Shown here: positions 10,690 to 23,200 of the stretch, piece after piece
How positions within the stretch are numbered: the first letter of the stretch is position 1
Layout: each line of letters opens with the position of its first letter
From: Symsagittifera roscoffensis
Taxonomy: Eukaryota > Xenacoelomorpha > Acoela > Convolutidae
Length of the DNA: 60,000 nt
Direction: 5' to 3'
NCBI RefSeq assembly: GCF_963678635.1
Contig: NC_087064.1
Location: 9,277,671-9,337,670 of the forward strand
Program-made: the position numbers and the translations under genes
The notes under the pieces: generated by a model
Databases searched by the model: none
Told to the model about the DNA's origin: nothing
What the model saw: only the letters and a program-made list of their open reading frames with translations

Positions 10690-12355
10690 AGCGAAACTGG
10701 ATCTGGCGCCTATGGTCATGAGAGTCAAGGCGGACTTACCAGAAGCCTCCCTAATCTTGATGAGTGTAAAACCAGAGTTAACGGTGGGCGGAACACTACA
10801 GACTAGAACTAAGCTAGCATCCTTCGGCTGTGAAGAAGTCAAGGTAGTGCACGGAGAGAAGGAAGATCAGTCAGCTGGCAGACTAGTTGTATCGAAGTTT
10901 CCAGATGGAGTAAGGGATGAAGAGCAGGGGCCCTCAAGTTCAGGAAAGATTCAAAGACGAGACGATGGGCAGGGAGGAAGCCGTCGATCGGAGAAAACTA
11001 TGCAACAGGAGCCCGATCAGGCTGAGAAAGAGGACGATAAGGCTTCGACAGGAGAGATGTCCAGCCTGGACTTCAACTTCCTCAGCGACATGGAAAATGG
11101 CACAGACACGTTAGAAGCGACGACTGAGCCAGTAGACGAGGGAATTTCCACACTGGAACCTCCTTCGCCCTTCATGGAAATGAAACGGAACTTGCCGGAG
11201 AGCAGCTTTCTGAGCATTACTAAAAACGCCGAAAAGAAGCACTTGATGGACTCAATAAGGAGAAGAAGAATAGAAGGCACTGCCATAGTATCTTTCTTGG
11301 GAACGTTGCCCGAATAAGAGTGGGATGTTCATCACAGAGACCACGAAAATAGGACGGCATGCAGTATGGACAGAGTTGCCTTCATGGAAGAGGTCTGGAC
11401 AGTAGTTCAGAGCTACGGGACCCAGTCTATTTTGAAAATAGGTCTCAACAGACCACTAATGCGGGAAGTCCTTGACAAACTCGACTAGTGTGAAGACAGA
11501 TTGAGCGAGTTACTGATTGACTCGGCCACTGACGAAAGTGAGGCAAAATCTCCTATAAAGATGACGCCGCAAGAAGACAAGGAAGAAGTAATATATCTAT
11601 CAAGAACCCGAAAGGGGATGATCCGATCAAAGATGGCGATTGACAGGAATAATGAAATGAAAATGAAAATTGGCAGCAAAGTGACATTGAAGAAAGCTGG
11701 AAAGACAAAGGTGGATTCCGGAATCTCGATGAAAGCTGTCAACTCAGCCAAAACAAGGCGCGTTGAAGAAGCCATGGACATGGGACAGGGTGATGACCGA
11801 TTACCTGGCACTGACAGAATGTTGACTGACGTATCAATGATGCCACCCATTCTCATGGTCGGATTAAAATCAGCCAGTTACAAAACCAGGAGGAGTGACC
11901 GCACTCTGACTGGAGCGACGTTAGAAATGGAAATACTCAGCCAATGCGGAGAGAGTACCTTACGAGATTTCAGACCGTCTCCCATGAATCATGGAAAGGG
12001 AAGCGTCGTAGGACAGCTAATCCCAGTGGAATATAACCGACTCAAAGTGTCGGAAACCGTATCGATTGATGAACCCGCCTGTGGATACATAGAGATGATG
12101 GAATACAGCAACTCGGCCAGAGGACACTTAATTGCTCTGGAAATTAAAAGTGCTATGGAAGGTTATTTAGAGACAATGATGCAAGGCACAACCCTGAAGC
12201 AGAAGGCATACGGAACTCTGGTCTGCATACGCGGAAACGTTAGATCAGTTGGTGAGCCTACTATGGAGAGCAGTGGTGTTACGATACTTCGAAGAAGAAT
12301 TGAGAACCACTCCGAAGATACACTCTCTGATAGCGATACCCTATGTGAGAACTAA
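10690..12355 (+). pseudogene. Long charged ORF of unknown family, two premature stops
   Basis: Positions 10712-11317 and 11501-12355 are in the same frame, separated only by TAA at 11315 and TAG at 11487, so an ORF of roughly 550 codons existed. The product is hydrophilic and rich in Glu, Lys, Arg, Met and Ser. It has a helical stretch LNRPLMREVLDKLD followed by CEDRLSELLID. There is no zinc knuckle, protease or polymerase motif. By composition it could be a gag-like protein, but I do not recognise it. It has no introns and no AACGTT repeats, so it is distinct from the locus upstream. Confidence 0.4.
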
Positions 12356-12833
12356 GTTATAACTGAGGTTCGCTTGGTGCATGACTGGAATGACACGCGG
12401 GGAATATGATTCTAAAAAAAAGAAAAAGAATCGAAGGGAGAGAAGGTGTTCTTAATGACGAGTATGAGAGACCTGATAACCCAAGAAGGAGCGGCAGTAG
12501 CATGCGCAAAGCGGAAAGACGCTCTCTGATTCATTCGATTCATGATAGAACAAATATCAGTGCCTTGTATCAAGATGCTAAGAGAATGTGATGAATGAGC
12601 GAAAGTCTCGCTCTTACTAGCACTTTTAGACATCCATCAGAGTAAGCCGATGCGAGTGAACATGAAGGAGCCTGTGGAGCTAGAAACTGATGAAGAAGAT
12701 TGACGAGATAAGGTGATTCTGCAACAACGAGAAGAGGGTCAGAAAAGAATCTCTGGGAGCACTGCCGACGTCCAGTGAATACTGTGGACCCATCAGGAAG
12801 AAATCATAAAGTTACGTATCCGGGATCATAGGG

Positions 12834-13442
12834 ATGGCGAACAATCCTTTCATAAATGAAGACATACGCGATTGCTTCTTTGATTACGAGCAAGAAGTGT
12901 TGCTAAGGTTCTGGATGTCAAGAACTGCAACGATAACAAGCGCTGCTAAACAACAGACCAAGCTGGGACTAGTCTTGGAGGAAAAGGTGACTGCACCTTC
13001 AGTGCCAAAATCTGAAAACAGAGTGGAATTTTGATTGGGGTTCTCGGACGAACTTTTAAGAACGAGTCTGATGGTGGTCTGGGAACTGATGAAACCATCA
13101 TGGTGTCCGAGTCCTCATGCTGATTCGATATTGTGTGCAACACAAGACTTGCAGCGGGAATTGAAATCAGATTGTAAATTGCGTGACCTCAAAATTATTT
13201 ACAATTTGATGACGACAGCCTCTAAGAGCAACGGAGAAGACATAGTAGAGTTGCCTGGCTGGGGACCAGAGGATTGGGTTAAACCTGGTAGCTGTCTGGC
13301 GGAAGTCTATGGACTCGAGGGTCACGTCTGTGGAGGTCTGGATTGCGTAAAGATCCTGGAGAAACAGCACAAGCAAATGACAATATTGTTTGGGAACATT
13401 GTGATAAAAGCAAAAACGGAAACGGAAGTGATTGCAGATTAA
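12834..13442 (+). pseudogene. ORF remnant of unknown family, one premature stop
   Basis: One frame from ATG 12834 to TAA 13440, interrupted only by TGA at 13032. It begins MANNPFINEDIRDCFFDYE and later contains WGPEDWVKPGSCLAEVYG. It lies on the same strand as the charged ORF upstream and just before the tandem duplication, and probably belongs to the same repetitive element. Function not recognised. Confidence 0.35.
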
Positions 13443-13629
13443 CATGGAGGAACAGAGGTGAATCTAGTGACTGCACTAGGATTCTACAGCATGATTGGTT
13501 CCTTAGAGTCACTATTGAATCAAGAACAAAAGCATGAAATGTTTACAACCATCAGTGTAGAAGTGTTTCCGGGAGTTTTGCAAACTGAGCAAAAGTATAT
13601 TGGAAAGTGGAGAGAAGCGATCGAGGCGG

Positions 13630-15908
13630 AAAGTAACATCCGGCCCAGTGAAACCTATCGTAGACCGACGGCAGTGCGATAAAAGCATTTCGTGCATTTC
13701 GTAGCAATGGATGTGAAAAGTACGAGGACGATCGTGGATCAAGCTTTTCCAGTGCCAAAATGCGTAATGTCAGACTAGCGAGAATGTCGAAAAAATCTTA
13801 TGAGTTACTGTGCAAAAAGTTTTCAGCAGCTCCAGAGAGATCCAAGGAATAATTAGAATCGGTACTGGAAGAGAAGTTCATGGGATACGCCAGTGGGAAC
13901 TTCAGTGACTTTGAAAGACAGAAGCAGAAAGGGTCAACAGTCACAGATTACAAAGCAGTAGATGAGAATGATGAAGTCCACAGAGTGATGATGGAAGTGG
14001 AACCACTACTGGAAGCGTCGGAAAAAGCGTAATTGGAGGAGCATCATTTTGACCCATGATGAGTTCCCCTGCCATAGCTTGTTACAAACATGGTGGTATC
14101 CCGAGCGTAGTAATCTGGTGTTGATCTGTGACTGTGGAGAGCTGCTCTCCATGGGCTTACCAGATTCATCACAGCCCATAACGATAGTGATAGTGGTAGT
14201 TATGATGGCAAAACAATGAATGGCTGGAAGCTCATGTAAAAGAGAACAATCGACAAGAAACACCTACGAAAGAGCAATTGCAGGAATTGGATTGTCTAAA
14301 AGATTTAGATCTTTTTGAGACAACGTGCAAAATCTTGAACATTCCGATGGAAGCGAAAAAGATATGGGGCAGAAGACGACTGATGCCATGGTTCAGAGCC
14401 AACATGACTGGATGGTTGTAAGAGTATGCCAAGAAGCATATGTCGAAACACAGCAGAGTGTACAGTGCGTATCAGCTGGACATCGGGGCAGGAGCTTTCA
14501 AGCGAGCTTTCGTGACTCATCGGAATGCAGTGACCACTGCGGTGAAGAGAATTTCTAGGACGAGTGAACGTAGTGGAAAAGAAAAAGAAGAGATGTTGAA
14601 GGATGACTTGGAGAGAAACGTGACGTTGTGCCTCCACAACAGCAGCTTCTGTCGAAACAGAGAGACTAACATTGATCCTCTACCTTGTTGCAAACAAATA
14701 GTAGAAGAGCAGAAGTGTTGAAGGGCTGCCTCCAACAGCGTCAGAATAGCTACCGACGTGTTACAAGACACTGAAACTGAAAGTGAGGAGTCAATGTCGC
14801 AGGAGGAGGAGATGGAGCATTGACAGATGGCCGAAAAAGAAGATGCAAAGAGAAAGAAAATTAGAAGAATTTAGAAGTTTTAGAACTTCTAAACGACGAA
14901 AACGAAGAGTGAACAAAGAAAAAACGAAGAAGCAGTGAAGGAAAAGATGTTAAAACTCAGAATTGTTTGTGTGAAAAGAACTCAAATGAGAGACTAAGCA
15001 ACTAAGTTTGCAATTGAAACTGAAGAGAAAACATTTAGTTGAATTTTGAAGGTTAAGGAATTTGTTGCATTTATAAATTTGCATTGTGATTGTAGTAGGT
15101 GGGTTTAGAGACACTTACTATTCATTTAGAAAGGCTCAAAAGGAGAGTATATTAAATATTCTAACCTGCATGATTGTTTTTAATCAACTAAGACGACTGA
15201 TCACTTTGTGGTGACATGAAAGGCTTGGGTAATCTCTTGAAGAGGGAGATTATTTCATTGTTCCTTCTAACCACTGATTTCCTTAATTTTAATATTCAGG
15301 ACCAATAACAACTAAATTTCCGAAGGGAAGGAGCACTGTAGCATAATTTTAGTTTGGTGGTTGGCACGACCGTCCTGCAACCCAACACCTTTTAAATCTA
15401 GGAGAAAAAATTTTAAATCGGGACATAGACAATAGATGTCAGAAAAAATATTTTATCTTCAATTATATCCTCGAAATTGCAGATTAGTGAGAGGTTTTTG
15501 AAAGTTATAATAGTGTAGTATGATGCCATTTGTATTTTGCAGTGAGTCGAAATGACGTGGATGAAAGTGATTTCATGCATTTTGTAAATTCTGTTCGATG
15601 GCACTGTACCATTTTGATGAAGACTACGAGACTCAATGATGACATTTACCGGGCTGTCCGGGGAGTATGTGACATTCGACCAGAATGTGTCAAAATGCAA
15701 GTTCGAATTCGAAATTTTATTGTAACATCTGACCAAGATTATTGACGATTTTAACAAAATAGAGGTCTTAATCGTTCATTTTGACGAATTCGGAAGGGTT
15801 ATTTTGGAGTGTCATGTTAATTTTTAAAATTTCGTTTCGAAACAAAGACACGTAACGACCAACTGAAACGGCGAAACACAAGAACAACAGTATTCGCAAG
15901 GAGAACAA
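13630..15908 (+). repeat. Tandem duplication, copy 1 (unit about 2.29 kb)
   Basis: This block and the next are direct repeats at a constant offset of 2291-2292 bp with only scattered substitutions and single-base indels. Each copy has an ORF fragment with EELESVLEEKFMGYASGNF (interrupted by TAA in this copy), another with FVTHRNAVTTAVKRISR, and a short frame with MHFVNSVRWHC. Each then has an AT-rich 3' part. The contents look like degraded retroelement coding sequence plus a non-coding terminal region, but no classical LTR ends were located. Confidence 0.9.
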
Positions 15909-15920
15909 CAGTATTCGCAA

Positions 15921-18200
15921 GAAATTAACATCCGGCACAGTAAAACCTATCGTAGACCGACGGCAGTGCGATAAAAGCATTTCGTGCATTTCGTAGCAAT
16001 GGATGTGAAAAGTACGAGGACGATCGTGGATCAAGCCTTTCCAGTGCCAAGATGCGTAATGTCAGACTAGCGAGAATGTCAGAAAAATCTTATGAGTTAC
16101 TGTGCAAAAGTTTTCAGCAGCTCCAGAGAGATCCAACGAAGAATTAGAATCGGTACTGGAAGAGAAGTTCATGGGATACGCCAGTGGGAACTTCAGTGAC
16201 TTTGAAAGACAGAAGCAGAAAGGGTCAACAGTCACAGATTACAAAGCAGTAGATGAGAATGATGAAGTCCACAGAGTGATGATGGAAGTGGAACCACTAC
16301 TGGAAGCGTCGGAAAAAGCGTAATTGGAGGAGCATCATGTTGACCCATGATGAGTTCCCCTGCCATAGCTTGTTACAAACATGGTGGTATCCCGAGCGTA
16401 GTAATCTGGTGTTGATCTGTGACTGTGGAGAGCTGCTCTCCATGGGCTTACCAGATTCATCACAGCCCATAACGATAGTGATAGTGGTAGTTATGATGGC
16501 AAAACAATGAATGGCTGGAAGCTCATGTAAAAGAGAACAATTGACAAGAAACACCTACGAAAGAGCAATTGCAGGAATTGGATTGTCTAAAAGATTTAGA
16601 CCTTTTTGAGACAACGTGCAAAATCTTGAACATTCCGATGGAAGCGAAAAAGATATGGGGCAGAAGACGACTGATGCCATGGTTCAGAGCCAACATGACT
16701 GGATGGTTGTAAGAGTATGCCAAGAAGCATATGTCGAAACACAGCAGAGTGTACAGTGCGTATCAGCTGGACATCGGGGCAGGAGCTTTCAAGCGAGCTT
16801 TCGTGACTCATCGGAATGCAGTGACCACTGCGGTGAAGAGAATTTCCAGGACGAGTGAACGTAGTGGAAAAGAAAAAGAAAAGATGTTGAAGGATGACTT
16901 GGGAGAAACGTGACGTTGTGCCTCCACAACAGCAGCTTCTGTCGAAACAGAGAGACTAACATTGATCCTCTACCTTGTTGCAAACAAAGAGTAGAAGAGC
17001 AGAAGTGTTGAAGGACTGCCTCCAACAGCGTCAGAATAGCTACCGACGTGTTACAAGACACTGAAACTGAAAGTGCGGAGTCAATGCCACAGGAGGAGGA
17101 GATAGATTATTGACAGATGGCCGAAAAAGAAGATGCAAAGAGAAAGAAAATTAGAAGAATTTAGAAGTTTTAGAACTTCTAAACGACGAAAACGAAGAGT
17201 GAACAAAGAAAAAAACGAAGAAGCAGTGAGGGAAAAGATGTTAAAACTCAGAATTGTTTGTGTGAAAAGAATTCAAATGAGAGACTAAGCAACTAAGTTT
17301 GCAGTTGAAACTGAAGAGAAAACATTTAGTTGAATTTTGAAGACTAGGGAATTTGTTGCATTTATAAATTTGCATTGTGATTTTAGTAGGTGGCTTTAGA
17401 GACACTTACTATTCATTTAGAAAGGCTCAAAAGGAGAGTATATTAAATATTCTAGCCTGCATGATTGTTTTTAATCAACTAAGACGACTGATCACTTTGT
17501 GGTGACATGAAAGGCTTGGGTAATCTCTTGAAGAGGGAGATTATTTCATTGTTCCTTCTAACCACTGATTTCCTTAATTTTAATATTCAGGACCAATAAC
17601 AACTAAATTTCCGAAGGGAAGGAGCACTGTAGCATAATTTTAGTTTGGTGGTTGGCAGGACCGTCCTGCGACCCAACACCTTTTAAATCTAGGAGAAAAA
17701 ATTTTAAATCGGGACATAGACAATGGATGTCAGAAAAAATATTTTATCTTCAATTATACCCTCGAAAGTGCAGATTAGTGAGAAGTTTTTGAAAGCTATA
17801 ATAGTGTAGTATGATGCCATTTGTTTTTTGCAGTGAGTCGAAATGACGTGGATAAAGGTGATTTCATGCATTTTGTAAATTCTGTTCGATGGCACTGTAC
17901 CATTTTGATGAAGACTACGAGACTCAATGATGACATTTACCGGGCTGTCCGGGGAGTATGTGACATTCGACCAGAATGTGTCAAAATGCAAGTTCGAATT
18001 CGAAATTTTATTGTAACAACTGACCGAGATTATTGACGATTTTAACAAATTAGAGGTCTTAATCGTTCATTTTGACGAATTCGGAAGGATTATTTTGGAG
18101 TGTCATTTAATTTTCAAAATTTCGTTTCAAAACAAAGACACGTAACGACCAACTGAAACGGCGAAACACAAGAACAACAGTATTCGCAAGGAGAACAACG
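15921..18200 (+). repeat. Tandem duplication, copy 2
   Basis: Second copy of the 2.29 kb unit. The junction with copy 1 carries the 19-mer GAACAACAGTATTCGCAAG twice in a row (about 15883-15920), while the end of this copy has it once before the sequence changes. In this copy the frame with EELESVLEEKFMGY is open from about 16102 to 16322. The high similarity of the copies implies a recent duplication, or gene conversion, relative to the surrounding decay. Confidence 0.9.
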
Positions 18201-19829
18201 GAATTAGCAGAGAAAAACAGTGAGCAACAGTTGTGAGAAACAGATCAAAATTGGAATAAAAAACGACGATCAGACAGTTCCGAGTTGTAACGATTGCGCA
18301 GTTTCAATCGTTAGAAAACAATTCCCGAGAATTGGGAAGGGTGTTGAGACGACGTGTCCAACCTTCCGGAGAGAAAAAAGGACGTTATTTTCCCTGGATT
18401 TCAGAATCCGGAGGGGTCTCGGGAGAGAACTTGAATATTATTTGAACAAATTTTCAGCTTCCCGGAGATGTCTTGAATTGAAATAATAACATTTAAATTC
18501 GTTTTCAGATAATGAGAAGCTAGGAGTTGAGGGAAAAGACTGATCCATCTACGACGGAGATGATGATTTTTATCTACTGAACAAAAACAACCGTAATATA
18601 ATGAATAAGTAGTAGCCCTGTTTTTAGGAGTGACCTCGTGGTCTGGGCATACTGAGACCCCCCCATGAGCTCACTATTTTTGCATGTACTTCAGTTAATC
18701 AGAGCGTTCTAATCGAAGCCGGAAACAGTAACGTTTTTGTCAAACCGATGTTAGAAAGACCACCAAAAGAACTGGCTTTGGCAGAGACGGTGAAAAGCAT
18801 GTAGAGCTGTGTTTAGACGCTAGCCAGTTGTTTTAGAACTTAGCTGTATTTTCCGTCGATATTTACTTCCGAGTGAATGTTACAAAGACACAATGAAATT
18901 ACAGAAGCTTTCGCCAACCTCATGAACGCGGTTAGAGAAGCTTTCGCCAACCTCATGAACCTCCAAATATCAACTAAGAATTATAAACTTAGAGCTGAGT
19001 AGCTTCTGCCAGCTAATTTTAGGACGGACCGATGGCGCTGCTTCAACAGCCACGCGGACGATGCAGCAATTAGCCGAAAAACTACGTGAAAAAAGACAAG
19101 AAAGCTCTCCAGAATCGATAAACAGTATAAGAACTAAAATAAGCCTCGCGCTCCTGAGGAGCTCTATACTTTGTATCAGGGGGAGCAGATAGCTGCTCAA
19201 ATTTCATTTGATTGACAACTCCATTAGCGCTACTGTAGAGGAAGGACGGCTAAGATAAATTAACATTACGACGAAGCATTTAATGCTGATTTATGACCTC
19301 ATTGATAAAATGATACAGTTTTCTGATATATGTATATGCATTTTTATATGGTATGGCTCTATCCAGCTTGTGCACTTAACGTAACTAAACTGAAGGGACT
19401 CTTTTGTAATTTAGGTTTTAAAAAGATGATTTTTCTGTAATCCTTTTTGTCAGAAAGATCATAATATATTTTTGCAGAGAGCTTGTTTGTTTACTTAATC
19501 GAACTCGTCAAAAGTTAGTTTTCGGCTGGATATTTTGATGTAAACTGTTGAATGAATTGAATTGATGAATTTCTTATTCTAGGGGATATTGGTTTTAAGG
19601 CGAAATAATCGAAGATTGAGTTAATATGACGATGATTTGGTAACGGGCTCAATTTCTATTTAACTAAGGTAATTTTGGGTTTATTTGAGAAGGCGAATTT
19701 TTCTTTTAGCTAATGTAAATTTTACATTCAACTGAATAATGAGTTGATGAATAAAGTTAAATTCAGTTAAAGTGAATTAACTTAAATTCATCAACCAAAA
19801 TTTGATGAATAATTTTATTCCAATTTTAG
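18201..19829. other. Intergenic segment upstream of MEGF8
   Basis: A 25-bp word beginning AGAAGCTTTCGCCAACC is present twice (18903-18927 and 18936-18960). The last 300 bp are AT-rich and end in a pyrimidine tract with AG at 19828-19829, which looks like a splice acceptor. No TATA element or other promoter could be assigned. Any 5' UTR exon of MEGF8 would have to lie in or before this stretch. Confidence 0.4.
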
Positions 19830-19861
19830 ACGAAAATGTAAATAGTCTGTGGCGGTCCATA

Positions 19862-20218
19862 ATGTTATTTCCCAAATGCAATTTATTAATTCTACTAATT
19901 GTCAACGCACAGTATGTCAAATCCAAAAATTGTCGAGATGACGGCCCTGTGCGGATTGTTCTCTCCGAAGAGGGGGCCTCTGGTAATATCACTGATGGAG
20001 ACGAAGCAATTAATTCTGCGCATTGTGAATGGCTAATAGAAAGAAATGAAACTTCATTACGCGGTGCTTCGGTGTCGGTGCAGGTTACTCAACTTGAGAC
20101 AGAATGTGGCTATGATAACGTTTTTGTTCAGGAAGTTGACCGACTTGGAAATTTTCGCCTAATTGGTGCTCTCAGCGGCCTTCGTGAAAATATCACGCTG
20201 ACCTCGGACAGCGGAAAA
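19862..20218 (+). CDS. MEGF8: MEGF8 exon 1: signal peptide and start of CUB1
   Basis: Starts MLFPKCNLLILLIVNAQYV, a short hydrophobic signal peptide. A CUB domain follows with the usual cysteines (KNCRDDG, AHCEWLI, ETECGYDNV). It ends in phase 0 after AAA, before donor GTATGT. Two potential N-glycosylation sites (NIT, NET) lie in the CUB part. A one-codon upstream ORF (ATG TAA at 19835) precedes the start codon if transcription includes the sequence after the 19829 acceptor. Confidence 0.9.
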
Positions 20219-23200
20219 GTATGTTTTTGATATTTCGGAGACATTTTTTCAGAGCGCAGTTAAAATTATTTATGTTTCAGTTACACATTCACATGTTTAC
20301 GGACGTGAACTTTTTCCTCAAGGGATTCAATGCAACTTATTCAATTAATAAATGTCCTAACAACTGTTCTGGTCACGGGCAGTGTAAACCAGTGGAGTCT
20401 GGAGGCTACAAGTGTCAGTGTCAACAATATCCTGTGTATGTTGGCAAAGATTGTAGTTTTCGACAATGCGCCGAGAAGTGTTGGGCGCATAAAGCACAAG
20501 GAGAATGTGCAAGAACCTTCGATGTAAGACACCGATTTCTAGTTTTTTATTGTAAACTTTTATTTCTTTTTATGAATGTCTCCAATTTGTTTAGAAGTTT
20601 GGCCAATCTAGACAGTTTTGCAAGTGCAATAGTGGAAACATCGGAGAAACTTGCTCCCTGAACTTGAAAGAAGGAGGCGAAGACATTTGGTACAGACTCC
20701 AATCACACAAGCCATGGGAGTTCACTGGCCGGATGTCATCAGCATCAGTCTACGTCAAATCGGATGCGCATCCCAGCGAAGGTGCAATATATGTCTTCGG
20801 AGGCTTCAATCTGAGCTCAATCATGGATGAGTTTCTCATTTATGATTTCTCTCAAAATCAGTGGCGCTCTGTGGAATTTGGTGCTCACAATGGGTTGAAA
20901 CCTCCACCTACTATGGGACACACAATGACTGCTGTGGCTGTCAACGGGAATCATGATTTGGTCATAATAGGTGGTCGCGGTGATAATCCGAGTGAACATT
21001 CAAAAGAAATTTTCTATTTCAACACAGGTGAGTTAAAGTTATTCTGCAATTTATAAAGTTTTATTGAACTTGAGATGTGGGAACAATGATTTTTATCCAG
21101 GTGACAATATTTGGAGGATGTTGCCAAACAAGGGTCCCGATGTTGCGTGGCATACGGCAAACTTGGTCGGCAAATGTCTGATATACATTGTCGGTGGTGA
21201 GTTTTTCTCTACTACGTAATTTACTAACTGAACACATTTGCCGCACATAGAACATGATTCCTGACAAAATTTAAAACTTTTGTTAAGTTGTGGTTTTTTG
21301 AATTTTTTGACTTTGTGGCTTTCTTTTTCTGTCTGCCAGCTTGCACTGCTAATTTTATGTTGTATCGCAAGTGGCGCGAAGCTCCGTTTTGCATCTGGGT
21401 TAGGTTTTTCGAATTCACAATTGAATAAGTATTACTGGGCGCCGTGTTAGTAGCACAACATGTTACAACCAAAATGATGCTAGTAAATAATCTCATAAGG
21501 AAAAACTTGTTTCAAAAATTGAAAATAAACTTTTATTTTTTTTTGTAAACGATTGTGGTCAAAAACTGCAAGAATGAGAGGTTTATTTGTAAATTTCCTC
21601 AAATTTGTAGTATAATTTAATTGATCGCTCAATCTCTTTTTAAGTTTAATGTCATTTAGTTCGAACAACGGAAAATTTCAGACTTTTTAGCGACACAGCG
21701 TTCTGTCGTTATTCGAATCTACGATTAAAAGAGCTTCTTTATGATACCGTACGAGTTTTTGAAATAGTAGCCGGAGCAATAAAAAAAACCTTTTTTTGAG
21801 TCTTCAATGAGTCCAAAACATACCTACAACCTTTTGTAGGGCGCAGGAGTGATTACTCATACAATGACGAAGTGCACATTTTGGATTGGTGTGACAACGA
21901 CAAGAGGTGGAAGTTCAATGTTAGAGTGAATGGACTGAAGGCATCTGTACTTCAGTTGGTGGGCCACTCTACAGTATACGTGGAGAGATACAGATCTCTC
22001 TTCATCTTTGGAGGCTTCACACCCATATCGGTCGAGTGAGTTTTTTTTAAACATATTTACGGGACTGGTGATCTTTTTGCTGGGCGTGAATATCTATCAT
22101 GAGTTTTGCGATATTTTTTTTGCTGGTGAATTACGGTTATGGCCACAAAATGATTTGAAATTTGTCGGAACTCTTTTAATTTCTGTGAAAATTTTGACTA
22201 CATTTTGGTTTTATATCAATCAGGGAGTTGGGCGAATTAAGGATGTGATCTTGTTGCTGAGAGTAAACATTTGCCAAATGCTAGAGCTCATGGTTGTGAG
22301 GGAATTTGTTTCAAAGAAAGCCTGGTCTTTGTTAAGTTTTCAAAACGGACTTTAGTGCCTCTAATTGATTGATGACTAATTTAATTTTTTTTAGCAAAGT
22401 CTTAAAATATGCTCTTTTTCGTCTTTTGCTCCGGATTTTTGACTGAAGCTGGATTTTTGAAATTAATTTTACAAATTGAGCTTTTCGACATGGAAATTAA
22501 AATTCGCGCTCCCTTTTTGTTCACTTGATTTAAAGGTAAAATATCTTGCAATAAATAAATTAATTGTTTTTTTTAATAAGCATACTAAGTGACAGTAACT
22601 GCTTCGAATGAATATTCTTAGTTTGTTTTATTTCCAGGGCATCTGAGAGGAGAAACAATCTGTTCGTGTTCAACACAGAGCAGAATTTCCTGTCTGAGTG
22701 GGCCACTGGACATCAGACGGAGGCTGCCAGACCCCCCAGTATGGCTTACCACACTGCCACAGTGCTCGGAAACTACATGGTCATTTTTGGTGAGCAGATT
22801 GTCAAGTAATAAATATCAGTTCTGAACCATTTTTTTTTTCAAAAGTTACGTCAGTATTGTTTTCTGTTTACTTGTGTTCATTGAATCTTTTCCAACATAG
22901 CCTGTAAGTTGGCTGTTTTTTTTCCAGGAAAGGTCCATAATTTCATCCCCACTTTTTAAATTTTAACTATGTCGACCTTTGATTTATATTGAAGCTCGCC
23001 TCCAAAAAAAACAGGTTGATACAATTTTCTCTAATTCGACGTGTTCGATCAAAAAAGATCAAAAGATTTTACCCATTTTGTAGCGGTGCTGAAGTGATTA
23101 CGTCTCCGTTTCTCAATCAAAAGGTCGATGTTTGAGGCCCACCATGATCTGTGCTTGTCGCTTGAGGGTGAGGCAGCATTATATAGCCCAGAAAATATTA

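Noticed and set aside
1-18200. Ciliate-like or other reassigned TAG codon
   Set aside because: MEGF8 terminates with TAG and SLC35A with TAA at sensible C-termini, and neither uses TAG internally, so the code is standard.
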